From Phymorhynchus buccinoides (taxonomy: Eukaryota > Mollusca > Gastropoda > Neogastropoda > Raphitomidae): a DNA stretch of 64,000 nucleotides. Positions 1 through 11,449 of the stretch are shown one piece after another (the first letter of the stretch is position 1; each line of letters opens with the position of its first letter). Below the pieces are notes generated by a model, which saw only the letters and a list, made by a program, of their open reading frames with translations, ran no database searches and was not told where the DNA came from. The stretch is taken from contig CM065686.1 in NCBI GenBank assembly GCA_017654935.2, positions 27,923,289-27,987,288 of the forward strand. Reading direction: 5' to 3'. A program made the position numbers and the translations under genes.

Positions 1-87
<87 letters not shown>

Positions 88-220
88 GCGCGCACGCAGA
101 CACACACACACACGCACGCACGCACACACGCGCGCACATCTGCACACACACACGCACGCACGCACACACACGCACACATCCGCACACACACACGCACGCA
201 CGCACACATCCGCACACACA

Positions 221-311
<91 letters not shown>

Positions 312-321
312 GCGCGCGCGC
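1..321. repeat. Compound (CT)n-(CA)n-(CG)n microsatellite
   Basis: Positions 1-30 are pure CT, then CA with interspersed CG until about 321. Open frames here are only dipeptide translations of the repeat. The same compound tract reappears around 31525-31915 at the start of the duplicated segment. From 322 to about 505 the sequence is pyrimidine-rich with no recognisable gene. Confidence 0.95.
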
Positions 322-504
322 CTTTGTTTGTCTGTCTTTCATTCTCCGCACTGTGTTCTTGTGTTTCTTTGTCTGTCTGACCGTACGTCTTTATTTGTCT
401 GTCTTTCCTTCTCCCTGTTTTTCTTTCCCCTTCTCTATCCACAGCCTTTCCGTCCCTCTTTCCTTCGTTACACTTATATGTGTATTGATGATGGATGTTT
501 AGGT

Positions 505-866
505 ATTATGTATTATGTATGATGTACTTTATAGTCACAGAGGCGTCTCTGTGAAATTCGGGTTGCTTGGGAGCGCGTCGCAGCCAGAAGCGCGGTACCC
601 ATTTTGTTTTGCATGCCATTTTGGTGTGACTGATGAGGAAGGAAAGGGAGGGGGGTAAATTTGGACCAAATGACAACTTTTTCGTTGCCACTGGGTTTAA
701 CGTGTGCTAAGTGCATGGGCACACGGGACCTCGGTTTATTGTCTCATCCGAAATATTCCACGTAGGCCTAGTGTGACGTGAGAGGAAACATCCCCTGTAC
801 CCAGGTTCGAGCTCGGGTTTATTTGACACGAGGCGAACGCGATACCTCTGTGCCACTCTACACCTA
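505..866 (-). mobile_element. tRNA-derived SINE
   Basis: Read on the minus strand from about 866, the sequence begins like a tRNA. It has an A-box-like stretch (TGGCACAGAGG), a GCGTTCGCCTCGT anticodon-arm-like segment, and a B-box-like GAGCTCGAACCTGGG ending near 800. The body continues to a hairpin-forming 3' domain (CACAGAG..CTCTGTG at about 535-555) and an ATACAT-type tail near 505-530. This head-body-tail order is that of a tRNA-derived SINE; the family is not identified. A noisy second copy is at about 32110-32950. Confidence 0.7.
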
Positions 867-931
867 ATTGCTTTGTTGCTTTGTTTAGTTGCTTTGGTAG
901 CAGTTAACTGTCGTCGTGTTGTGATGTTGCT

Positions 932-938
932 TGTGCGC

Positions 939-1004
<66 letters not shown>

Positions 1005-1106
1005 GTGTGCGTGCGTGCGTGTGTGCGTGTGCGTGCGTGTGCGTGTGCGTGTGCGTGCGTGCGCGCGTGTGTGCGTGTGTGCGTGCGTGCGCGTGTGTGT
1101 GTGTGG
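932..1106. repeat. (GT)n/(GC)n microsatellite
   Basis: Alternating GT with interspersed GC. In the duplicated copy the equivalent stretch (about 33090-33590) is a degraded G-rich sequence, which looks like poor base calling through a dinucleotide tract. Confidence 0.95.
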
Positions 1107-1284
1107 AGGGGGGAGCTAACAAAATGTGCAAGAGATAAGAACTATTTTGGGAAGCTGCTGCTGCTGCTGTTATTACGCTATGCATGCCCGTTAGTCGTTT
1201 CAAACTATGACTGCCAGATAGCAGAGGGGATAGCCGTTATTCTGTCGGGCTGGGCTAAAAATAATACTTTGCTTATAGTGGAGA

Positions 1285-2830
1285 AGCCTTGCCCAAGGTA
1301 CATCCCCACTCTCTAGACCAAAGGGAAACCTTCCTAGCTCTGCATAAACAAGATCATTTGGTGTACGAGCATCAACATTTAAGAATAGTTTCATTGCAAA
1401 CAGATGTATCTTTTCAATTTCCTTGCCCCTTTCTAATGCCCAAATTTCCGAACCATATAGTGAATCGAATAATTTCGTAAATATTTGTGTACAAGATACG
1501 AAGAATAGTCAAAACTGCTCTCTTTGCCCTAGTTGCTATATCATTACATGCAAAACTAAAACTAAGTCGTGTTGAAAAATAAATTCCAAGGTATTGATAT
1601 GCGTTTACTACTTTAATGCGCTCATTGCCATAAAACCATGTTTCATTTCTAGCTAAATACCCTCCCTTGCGAAACACAATTATGTTTGTTTTTGTCATAT
1701 TTACTCTTGTTGCAGCTGCATATAAGTTATTAAGTTGTCTCTGTAAACCAACAACAGTAGCAGATAACAAAGCAAGATCGTCAGCAAACAGTAAAATAAA
1801 TAGTTCAATTAAATCAAAAGTGACACCATGACTGCCTAAAAAAATGGAGAGAAAAAAAGAAAAGAAAAAGAGAAAAAAAAGAAAGAGAAAAAAAGGAGAA
1901 AAGAACAGAAAGTTAAGAACAAAAATGAAGGCGGAAGTGGTGGTGGGTTGCATGAATGAACAATGAAGCGGAGAGCAGATGAATGATTAGGCTTATGTGT
2001 AACTTTTCTGTTTCATCTTTTGAATAATATTTTAATTTTAATTTTGATGTATTTTATCATATTTCACAGGGTGGAAGACAATTTTCCATGTGCGTTTGTT
2101 TGTTTGCCAATGGACAATAAATACACTTATGACTTATGGCTTATGATTTATGACTTAAAGCGAGTTCATTAATTTAAAACGAAAACAAAACATGGCTGCA
2201 CATATCCCCTTGCCACGAGTACAGGTAACAAAATTAGTTAATTTAGCACCAGATCTAATTTTTGCTTTGACCTCACTTTTAATGCAGCGATACAATTTAT
2301 TCTTTATGCCATTTTTGTTTAAAGAACAGGCCATCACAACTTCCTAGAAATAGAGTCGAAAGCCTTTTCGAAATCTACAAAGGCAACATACAACTTTTTA
2401 TTACTAACTGTTTTTTAACTGCTGCCATTAGCGTAAAAATAATGGTCAATTGTGGGATAGAAAACCTGTGATATCACTGAGGTCTATCCATTGTTGTAAC
2501 CTGCTATTGATAATGAAGCCATAGAGTTTGCTGCTGATGTTACAATTATTAGTGTAATTGACGTCCCCTTTCTTACATAAAGGTAATATAATTGATTCTT
2601 TCCAGTTTTCAGGGCGTATACCATTGTTAAATAAATAGCTTAAAAAACTTTGTCAGAAAATGAACAGTTACTTCACCATTTTTAAAAAAAATCTGCAATA
2701 AGTCCATCTGGACCAGCAGACTTGCCATTCTTTAATTATTTACTTGCACATACACTTCTTCTCTTGAAATAGGTCTATCAAGAATATCATTCACATCATT
2801 ATCTAAGACATCTTCCACAACCATTCCACC
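1285..2830 (-). mobile_element. Decayed LINE reverse transcriptase, interrupted
   Basis: Minus-strand translation in several frames gives the order expected of a non-LTR reverse transcriptase. LKNGKSAGPDGL is near 2720, then a finger region with NNGIRPENWKESIILPLCKK, then LYVAFVDFEKAFDSIS (motif A, near 2370). KLYRCIKS..KIRSGAKL..CTRG follows at 2200-2320, then FADDLALL (catalytic motif C, near 1790), then a thumb/C-terminal region with YQYLGIYFS and NVDARTPNDLVY near 1360. Frameshifts are present, and a foreign insert at about 1836-2158 separates CTRG from FADD. No endonuclease domain is visible. It is a dead 5'-truncated copy; the clade (CR1/L2/jockey-like) is uncertain. Confidence 0.85.
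1836..2158 (+). mobile_element. Retroposon 3' end nested in the LINE
   Basis: An A/G-rich stretch followed by unique sequence ends in AATAAATACACTTATGACTT and several imperfect TTATGACT-type tail units. The host LINE reading frame stops on one side and resumes on the other, and the insert is oppositely oriented. Tandem short tail units are typical of CR1/L2-type LINEs or SINEs that use them. The same insert at the same point in the 31.5-40.6 kb copy shows that the two segments are one locus duplicated. Confidence 0.7.
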
Positions 2831-2847
2831 GTCATCAACTTTTTTCT

Positions 2848-3215
<368 letters not shown>

Positions 3216-3261
3216 AGCAATCTTTCTCGTAGCGCTTCCTCCCCTCCTTTCACCTGCTGCT

Positions 3262-3526
<265 letters not shown>

Positions 3527-3949
3527 AAAGTCAAAGTCAGGAGTCAGAGAGGGCAGAAGTGAGAGAGGAAGATAGAGCAGTTTAAAATGTGTTTAAAAAA
3601 ACCCAACAACCTGATGACGATGACGACGAACAGGAGGACGAGGAGGAGGATGGCGACGACGACGACGACAACGACGATGATACTCGATAAAAAGGAATCT
3701 CTACTGATGGATCGTGAGGCAAACTAATAACGATAACTATACTCCATCCTGATCCTCTTTGTTTTCGCATCTTCATCAGGTTTTTAGTCTCTAGAGAAAA
3801 TGTGTCAATCGCTAAGCACTATTGTGTAGCTCTTGGTTCTATTTCAGGCGCTTTGTCCAGTCCTCTCAGCAAATAAAGCGTCTGATCACGTCTCGTTTTG
3901 CTTTTCGCATTGCTCAAGTGCTCTAGAGAAGAAAAAAACCAACAGCGTC

Positions 3950-4052
3950 ACACACGCAGGTCCACACAGACACGTATATACACACAGACAGACACACATA
4001 CAGACACACACACATACAGACACACACACATACAGACACACACACACTGACG

Positions 4053-4083
<31 letters not shown>

Positions 4084-4119
4084 ACGCGCACACGCACACG
4101 CACGCGCACGCGCACACAC

Positions 4120-4185
<66 letters not shown>

Positions 4186-4512
4186 ACACACACACCTACG
4201 AGTATGATTATTGTGTTGAATGGTTATTTTTAATGGCATGTAATCGTTTTTATAAATTTCTTTATTTCACGGAAATAATTGTTTTTGCTTGCATATTTGT
4301 TTGGAGTGAGTGTCTGTGAGGTGTCCGAGTGTGCATGCGCGCGTCTGTGTTTTGTTGGACAAAATGCATGTGATTGTGTGGACCTTTAAAAAAAAAAAAT
4401 TTTAGATTTTTATTTTTTATTAAACCTTTTTTTTACATTTTCACAAATGCATTTTCAAAAAAAACAAAAAAAAACATATGAAAAAGAAACGAAATCGCTA
4501 CACATACATACA

Positions 4513-4597
<85 letters not shown>

Positions 4598-4600
4598 TAG
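3950..4600. repeat. (CA)n microsatellites with AT-rich spacer
   Basis: Two CA blocks (about 3950-4197 and 4501-4610) flank an AT-rich spacer with no gene evidence. The long Cys/Val and Thr/His frames are repeat translations. Confidence 0.9.
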
Positions 4601-4874
4601 ACACACATACATACAGATAACAAACCAAAAAAAACCAAATTTACATCAACAGAAAATAAGGAGATGGTGACTGGACAATACATCCTTATTGAAGTTAATA
4701 ATATCCATAATGAATAGAGGCCTCAGCAACATTCATTATATACAAAAGGCATTAAAGAACAAATAGATCAAATCTTTGTAAGGAAAAACAGAAAACAGAA
4801 AAACAATTGTTGTTTTTCATATAATTGTCATCAGTGTTAAGTAATTAATGAAATATATGGCATCCACTTGACAG

Positions 4875-5870
4875 AGAAACTTGTGTAATTAAAGGTAGTA
4901 TCCACTGTCATCAAAAAAATCTGCAATACAATTTACATTTTTAGTCATGAGATTTTTTGAGGTTATATATGTATTTCCCATTTGAATTCGTTTATTAAAA
5001 CAAATAGGCTCAGCCAGTATTTCTGCACTTTTCTCTGGTACGCATTTATAATAAACGATTTGTATGCATCTACAACGTCTGACCAAAACTGATTGTACTT
5101 GACAAACTTGTTAGTAAGTTCAGGGCCATGTTTATGAACGAGATGCCATAACGGAAAGTTGGTTTGTAAAATCTGCTTCCATTTATGATTCACGTTTTCA
5201 GTTTTACGGATCCAGGTTAGTTTTAGCGAAGTGACAAAGGTTTTTATCTCTGGTAGTCCTATACCACCGTTTTGCATACTTCTGTGTGCGGTTTTTCTGC
5301 TTATCTTATCAGGTTTTTTATTCCAAACAAATTTGTAACAAAGTTTTTGTAGAGTTTCAAAAAATATGTCTGGGGGGTTAGGTAGAAGTAGCCAGAGATG
5401 TGTTAATTTTGATAATATTAGAGATTTCAGAATTGCTATTCTGCCAAGAGGAGTTAGTTGACGTTTAACCCATATTTTAAATAGATGTTTTATATCTGCC
5501 AATTTGTCGGAGTAATTAATACGAACACATTCTTTTAAATCATTAGTGAACCATATTCCTAGCATTTTAATTCAAAGTCTAAATGTTCCATGTATTTAAT
5601 TTGGGAATTTTTCTTGCTTCCTAACCATGATACATTACTTTTCCCAAGATTTAGGTGTAGACCTGATACAGATCCATATTTTACAAGCACCCCTATACAT
5701 GTTTCAAATGATTTTTTATCACCCGCGAGAAGCAATTCTGTGTCATCCGCATATTGCGACAATTTATGCTCATCATGACCAATTACAATGCCTTTGATAT
5801 CTGGATTTTCTCTAATCATATTTCCTAGTATTTCAACACATAATATGAATAAATAAGGAGAGATGGAAAA
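4875..5870 (-). mobile_element. L1/Tx1-like LINE fragment (RT palm to C-terminus)
   Basis: Minus strand from 5870: a frame containing SPYLFILCVEILGNM and SQYADDTELLLAG (the YADD catalytic box, near 5750), then GLHLNLGKSNVSWLGSKK. A frameshift near 5560 leads into LGIWFTND and LGRIAILKSLILSKLTHLWL, then a long C-terminal region to about 4880. The order motif C, primer grip, then a GRI.ILKSLILSK-type thumb is typical of the L1/Tx1 superfamily. The fragment is 5'-truncated just upstream of the palm. It is repeated noisily at about 37900-39060. Confidence 0.85.
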
Positions 5871-7032
5871 AAAATATTTTTTTGGCTTGCTTTGCTCCTA
5901 AAATTTTCTTTATTCGATGTATATCATACTAATATAATAAAATTATATGTGTGTGTGTGTTTGTTCACCCTGTAGCTCACGAATCAGTGAACAGAATCAC
6001 CTAAAATGTTGGATGGTGGTGTATCATGGTACATAGATGGTTCCATAGAAAAGGTGTGACCGTGCCGACCTTGACCTTGAAGCTTGACATTGAAAACCAA
6101 TATTTTCTTCTTTACGCTATACATTTCATGTTAGGGCTGTATCTTATAAACCAGTGGACAGAATGGCTTCTGATTTTGCATGGTGACGTATCACAGTGCA
6201 GGGATGGTCCCATTGAGAAATGGTAACTGTGGTGACCTTGACCTTGACGTTTGACCTTAAAAACCGATTTTTGGGGGGATGGTATATATTTCACATCATT
6301 GGACTTAAAAATGTTAAACTTGCGATGGGCAATGGTGATTTGAAATATTGGGTACCAATCAAGTTCAAGGTCAAGGTCAAGGACACTGACTTTGGAGGTG
6401 TCAAATTAGTGTTTTGACCATATTTTTCACATTTTTCAGTTACTGGCTTCAAATTTGGCAGGTAGGCAGACTACCTGAAAGTCATGTGTGGTGCAAAGTA
6501 CTGATTATCATAATGACATTGACCTTGACTTTTGAACTTCTCCTTTTTACCTGTTGCTATAGTCGGACACCATTGGGTTTACACCCACAAAACCATATGT
6601 ATTCTTGATCAGCATGACCTAAGGAATGCAGTTGGGGACATTTAAAACCACTTGTCCTTGACCTTTACATTTGACCTTGAAGCTGTTATAATTATGAAAA
6701 CAGGATGTAACCCAAGAATAAATAGGCATAATTTGAAAACGGGGTACCGACAGGTGCTCCTTGATAATTGCTCCTCGACATTTGCTCCCCAACAATTGCC
6801 CCTTGACAATTGCTCCTAGGTGTAATTCCTCCAGAAGCATTTGCTCCTTGGATAATTGCTCCTTGAAGAGTTGCTCCTTGGATTTTTGCCCCTCGAACAA
6901 TTGCTCCTAGACTATGTGATAATTGCTCCTTGCCCAAAACCCACCCACCCCTCCCCCCACACACATGCAATCATACTTTTATTTAATCTTAATAGTTGTA
7001 GTAGTAGTGATAGTAGTAAAAGTATAGAAAGT

Positions 7033-7135
7033 AGTCGTAGCAAGGACAGGATGGAAGAGTTGGCTCTGCCTAAATTCTTAATTCTTGAAAAATAAAGTTT
7101 TGAAGTCTGAAGTCTCTCTCTCCATCCTTTCTGAA
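7033..7135 (+). repeat. Retroposon tail, copy A
   Basis: The sequence AAGGACAGGATGGAAGAG through GCCTAAATTCTT, an AATAAAGT polyadenylation-like signal, TGAAGTCTGAAGTC tail units, then CT repeats and CTGAAAGTTAAAG. It is closely related to copy B at 7786-7980 in the same orientation, so one was duplicated from the other or both are the same SINE/LINE family. Confidence 0.6.
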
Positions 7136-7224
7136 AGTTAAAGCATGTAGCAGTGTGAAATGCTTACATTTATTCTATTTATTACATCATTCAAAATTAT
7201 CGTTAAAACATACACACACACACT

Positions 7225-7229
7225 CCCCC

Positions 7230-7270
<41 letters not shown>

Positions 7271-7375
7271 CCTCTCTCTCTCTCTCATCTCTCTCTCTCT
7301 CTCTCTCTCTATCATAGTAGTAAGTTCAGTAGTAGTCAAGTAGTAGCCCCTCTCTCTCTCCCCAGTAGTAGTAGT

Positions 7376-7472
<97 letters not shown>

Positions 7473-7560
7473 TGATAGTGGTGGAGGTAGTAGTAGTAGT
7501 AGTGGTGTGGTGGCGATGGTGGTGATGGTGGTAGTAACAGTAATATTAGTAGGAGTAGTA
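7225..7560. repeat. (CT)n and (GTA)n microsatellites
   Basis: A CT block at about 7233-7312, then a (GTA)n block at about 7377-7470 grading into GTG/GGT. Apparent polyvaline or polytyrosine frames are repeat translations. Confidence 0.95.
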
Positions 7561-7785
7561 ATGGTAGTAGAAGAAGTAAATTGTAGTGATTTCTATTCAT
7601 TTATAAATTTGTTTGTTTGTTTATTCGGTTGGTTAGTTTTCTGTTCTGTTTGTTTTTATTGCTGATGTTGATGCTCTGCCTACCATGGCGTTGCTATATT
7701 ACTGTTAATCGTTGTTGTTTCTGTTGGCAATGTTCCTGTGTCTCAATGTTCATCTATAGTATTAGTTATGTATTGCATGCTTAGA

Positions 7786-7862
7786 ACCAAGGACAGAATG
7801 GAAGACTAGGCCCAGCCTAAATTCTTATATAAGTCCTTGTAAAATAAAGTGTCTGAAGTCTG

Positions 7863-7954
<92 letters not shown>

Positions 7955-7980
7955 CCTTCCTGAAAGTTAAAGACTGTAGC
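7786..7980 (+). repeat. Retroposon tail, copy B, with (CT)n
   Basis: The same sequence order as copy A: AAGGACAGAATGGAAGAC, AAATAAAGTGTCTGAAGTC, repeated GAAGTC units, a long CT tract (7867-7951), then CCTGAAAGTTAAAG. The CT tract is much longer than in copy A, suggesting expansion from the retroposon tail. Confidence 0.6.
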
Positions 7981-8663
7981 AATGTGAAATCCCCCCCCCT
8001 GAAAGATACCTTTTTAAAGATACCTTTCATAGCAATGGACGAGAAAAAAAAGAAAAAAAATAGGAGCAACTGTCCAATGAGCAAAAAACCCCAAGAAGCT
8101 AATATGTGAGGAGCAATTGTTCAAGGAGCAATTAGTCCTGGAGCAAGTATCTCAAGGAGCACTTATCAAGGAGTAATTGTCGCGAGGCAATTGTTGAGGA
8201 GCAATTATGAAGGAGCAAATGTCGTGGACCCCTTGAAAACAGTTGTCTGTAGACCGCTTTAAACCATATATATTCACGATCAGCTATCAGGAAGACCCGG
8301 GCCATTTGCATAAAGCAAACAATTGTAGTATGAAAACTACTGACTGTAAACCCCTTTAGCCATATATATTTGCAATCAGCATCACTGGAGGAATGCAGAG
8401 GGATACATTTTTACTTGCTATGCTGGTAACTGCTATTCTGAAGACCTGGGCCAATTGCATAAAACAAACAATTGTAGTTTGAAAGCCGTTGGTTAGAGAT
8501 CCGTATAGCCGTACATTCGTGATTAACATCTCCGGAGAATGCAGTGGGAGACATTTCGAAGTGCTATTCTGGCAACTGCAATTGTAAAGACCTGTGCCAG
8601 GAATAGCTGCCGCGGAGCGTAGCGAGCGCGGGGCATAGCTGCTAGTTATTTATATAATGTGTA

Positions 8664-8762
8664 TAATTATGCTAATTTTTTTAGTGATTTTGTAAAGTGC
8701 ATTGAGTTTTAAGGAAAATGCGCTATGCAAGTGTTCTAAATGAATAAATAAAATATGTAAAT
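8664..8762 (+). repeat. SINE/LINE 3' tail-like sequence
   Basis: TTTGTAAAGTGCATTGAG..GCGCTATGCAAG..AAATGAATAAATAAA. It resembles the GTAAAGCGC..GCGCTATATAAAT tail family seen at 16810-16890 and 46250-46320. The remainder to 9000 shows no gene. Confidence 0.45.
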
Positions 8763-9034
8763 ATGAACTGGCTCGCGCGCACACACATACACACAGACAT
8801 ATCCGCCCTTTTTATGTCTTTTATTTATTTATAGGAGATGATAATCAAAATGTCTTTTACCCTTTAAATTTCAGGTGTACTCAGGCCAGAATTTAAAAAT
8901 TGATATTACTATTATTCGTATTTGTATTCTGTCACAATTTAATTTAAAACGAAAACAACAAAGTAATTCGTAGATATCAAAATAATTGTTTATTAAAGCA
9001 AGACAATAATTGAAACACAAGACCTATGGACGCC

Positions 9035-9430
9035 AACTCATGCACACGCGCACGCACATGCGCAAACTACACGCACCGCACAGGCAGCACACACAAACTA
9101 CACACGCGCGTACGCGTACGCGCACGGCGCATCACAAAGGTTCCGCACGCACGCACGCACACGCACACACGCACACGCACAACATCCGCGCGCACTCGCG
9201 AAACACACAGACACACACACCACACCACACACATTCTCTGCTTATTAAATTGGCTAGCTATGTGAGAGAGAGAGAGAGAGGAAAGAGAGGAGAGAGAGAG
9301 GAGAGAGAGAGAGATAGATAGACAGAAAAAGAGAGAGAGAGAGATAGAGAGAAGAGTGAGAGAGAGAGAGAGAGAGAGAAGAGCAGAGAGAGCGAGAGAG
9401 GAGAGAGAGAGAAGAGAGAGAGACATGAAC
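9035..9430. repeat. (CA/CG)n then (GA)n microsatellites
   Basis: CA/CG-rich to about 9240, then GA-rich with TAGA variants at 9261-9424. Sequence from 9430 to 9655 shows nothing recognisable. Confidence 0.9.
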
Positions 9431-9655
9431 ATGAACCACGTATTGTGTCTTTTGTTTGTGAGATTTTTTCCTTCCAATTTCTGGCTGGTTGATGTGTGAA
9501 GATTATGTCTTTCAGTGTGTGACTAGAAAAAGCTGTAGAAACAGCGAAAATTTGTCTGCCTAAAAGGTTTTAATACAAGTTATTTTACAAAGACATCACT
9601 GGTTTTGTTGTTATTCCCTTTTATATATATATTATATAGTTTTGCTTTGATAAAG

Positions 9656-9657
<2 letters not shown>

Positions 9658-9715
<58 letters not shown>

Positions 9716-9785
9716 GATATATAGATACACACATATCTATATATATATATATATTTTTTATATATATATATATATATATACATAT
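9658..9785. repeat. (CT)n then (AT)n microsatellite
   Basis: CT repeat at 9659-9712 followed by an AT-rich TATA tract to about 9783. Confidence 0.95.
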
Positions 9786-9935
9786 CTGAAGGAAAAAAAC
9801 ATCAACAAATCCTTTGTAAGTTTCTAATTTTTTATCACTTTGCAAGCTTTCGAGGAGTGAGTAACCCCTCTTTTTCATAGGTACAGAACTGACAAAGGTA
9901 GAAACACCCACGTAAAAAAGACTTATGACGTAAAA
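9786..9935 (-). mobile_element. Penelope-type terminal fragment with hammerhead-like motif
   Basis: Minus strand: CTATGA, a 6-bp stem (GAGGGG paired with CTCCTC), then GAAAGCTTGCAAAG (about 9838-9880). Penelope-like elements are known to carry hammerhead ribozymes in their terminal repeats, with the order CTGATGA, stem II, GAAA. Here the stem and GAAA are kept, but the CTGATGA box is changed (CCTATGA) and followed by extra As, so cleavage activity is unlikely. No RT is next to it. The assignment is tentative. Confidence 0.4.
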
Positions 9936-9999
9936 CGATGACATTACATAGAAACTAAGCCAACTAAAATGACGTATCTTTAAACTTTATCATTGCCTT

Positions 10000-10536
10000 G
10001 TCAACACGCCCCCCCCCCCCCCCAACACCCCCCACCACCCACACTACACACATATCACCCCTCTCTCCTCTCACTATAAAAAGTGAAAATGTAGGATAAG
10101 TCAATACAATTATGAAAAATGAAGTGACAATTAAACCCTATTTAATGAAGAAATGTTTCTTCTAAATTAAAACCAATAATTATGCTAAAACTAAAGACAC
10201 GATTTGTGTTATCAACAGAAGGTAGTATTAGGCCTGAGCAAAAAGTCTATGACTTTAGTGAATGGAGTGACGTAGAAAAGCAATGAATGGATGACGCAAG
10301 TTTTGAATGACGTGATGGTATGACGAAATAGGCGGCACACTTGTTCTGAATGAAACGACGTACATGATCTATCTTTTTATATCTTCACCATCTTCTTCCC
10401 TATCCCCTACTCCTCAATATCCCTCGCCCCACTACCATCCCCACTGACATCCGCCATCCCACCTCACCCCCACCCTCCAACCCTTCTCTTCAACCTCCCT
10501 CACCCTACCTCACCTGCCCCCCCCCCCTCCCCCCCC
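10000..10536. repeat. C-rich low-complexity end of contig
   Basis: Poly(C) near 10010 and 10517-10536 and a CCAC/CCTC-rich stretch at 10370-10536 lead into the N run. No gene is visible; the contig probably broke in low-complexity sequence. Confidence 0.8.
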
Positions 10537-11036
10537 NNNNNNNNNNNNNNNNNNNNNNNNNNNNNNNNNNNNNNNNNNNNNNNNNNNNNNNNNNNNNNNN
10601 NNNNNNNNNNNNNNNNNNNNNNNNNNNNNNNNNNNNNNNNNNNNNNNNNNNNNNNNNNNNNNNNNNNNNNNNNNNNNNNNNNNNNNNNNNNNNNNNNNNN
10701 NNNNNNNNNNNNNNNNNNNNNNNNNNNNNNNNNNNNNNNNNNNNNNNNNNNNNNNNNNNNNNNNNNNNNNNNNNNNNNNNNNNNNNNNNNNNNNNNNNNN
10801 NNNNNNNNNNNNNNNNNNNNNNNNNNNNNNNNNNNNNNNNNNNNNNNNNNNNNNNNNNNNNNNNNNNNNNNNNNNNNNNNNNNNNNNNNNNNNNNNNNNN
10901 NNNNNNNNNNNNNNNNNNNNNNNNNNNNNNNNNNNNNNNNNNNNNNNNNNNNNNNNNNNNNNNNNNNNNNNNNNNNNNNNNNNNNNNNNNNNNNNNNNNN
11001 NNNNNNNNNNNNNNNNNNNNNNNNNNNNNNNNNNNN
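10537..11036. other. Assembly gap, 500 N
   Basis: Exactly 500 N, a placeholder length rather than a measured gap. The sequence from 11037 to about 11450 has no recognised gene. Confidence 0.99.
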
Positions 11037-11449
11037 CATCATGCTCCCTTAAAGTTTCCGAGCTTGTGGCTGCCATTATATGATTAGGAAAACAATCAAG
11101 CACAGGAGATGAGACTATCTCCATCAATCATCAAGAATGCCCCCATCTTGTTCTCAATTTCTTGCAAACCATTGTTTTATTCCGGATGTTGCGCTGAGGC
11201 GAAATCCCAAATGCTGGCAGGAGACACAGTAGTTGGATCCTGCTGGAAACAGGCTAGGACCCCGCAGCTACGACGCCGCCATTTTCCCTCACCCCACATC
11301 TGGTAATCTTCCGATCGTATCGTAAAAAAGCGACTGGATTTCATTTAGAAAAAAATAACGTTCGCCCAAATTCCGGCGGTTTTCGAAAACATAGATGCTG
11401 CCTGGAAACAGATTATAAGATTAACCTCCTATTTTTGTCAAAAGGCCTT

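Larger units (their letters stand above)
6741..8232. mobile_element. Fold-back DNA transposon nested in the Helitron
   Basis: Both ends read inward as GGGGT.C..GACA..TGCTCCTT.ATAATTGCTCCTC, forming imperfect terminal inverted repeats that continue into arrays of TTGCTCC units (6741-6935 left; 8062-8232 right, inverted). The element is flanked by a perfect 8-bp direct repeat TTGAAAAC (6733-6740 and 8233-8240). The 1.1-kb centre has no transposase. It carries two related retroposon tails, (CT)n and (GTA)n. Long inverted repeats made of short tandem units are the hallmark of fold-back elements; an 8-bp duplication fits hAT- or Merlin-like integration. The superfamily is not assigned. Confidence 0.8.
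5924..8645 (+). mobile_element. Non-autonomous Helitron
   Basis: The 5' end is TCATACTAATATAATAAA, matching the well-known TC...CTAATAT-type Helitron start. The 3' end is a GC-rich hairpin (CCGCG..CGCGG at about 8611-8632), then GCATAGCTGCTAG ending in CTAG at 8642-8645. The element lies between A (5923) and T (8646), the classic Helitron insertion context. No Rep/helicase protein is encoded. The interior has tandem repeats: a roughly 170-bp unit twice at 5965-6300 containing GACCTTGACCTTGA, and a roughly 140-bp unit at 6555-6645 and again at 8245-8612. A fold-back transposon is nested at 6741-8232. Confidence 0.75.

Noticed and set aside
30..293. Cys/Val, Thr/His, Ser/Leu, Arg/Glu and Ala-Arg-Thr-His repeat ORFs across the window (also 2835-3056, 3213-3575, 18939-19822, 36068-36447, 57695-58039)
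   Set aside because: They are direct translations of (CA)n, (CT)n, (GA)n and (ACGC)n microsatellites with no codon structure or splice context.
10510..11127. Frames of about 200 codons spanning the N run (also 40521-41231)
   Set aside because: They consist of undetermined bases.
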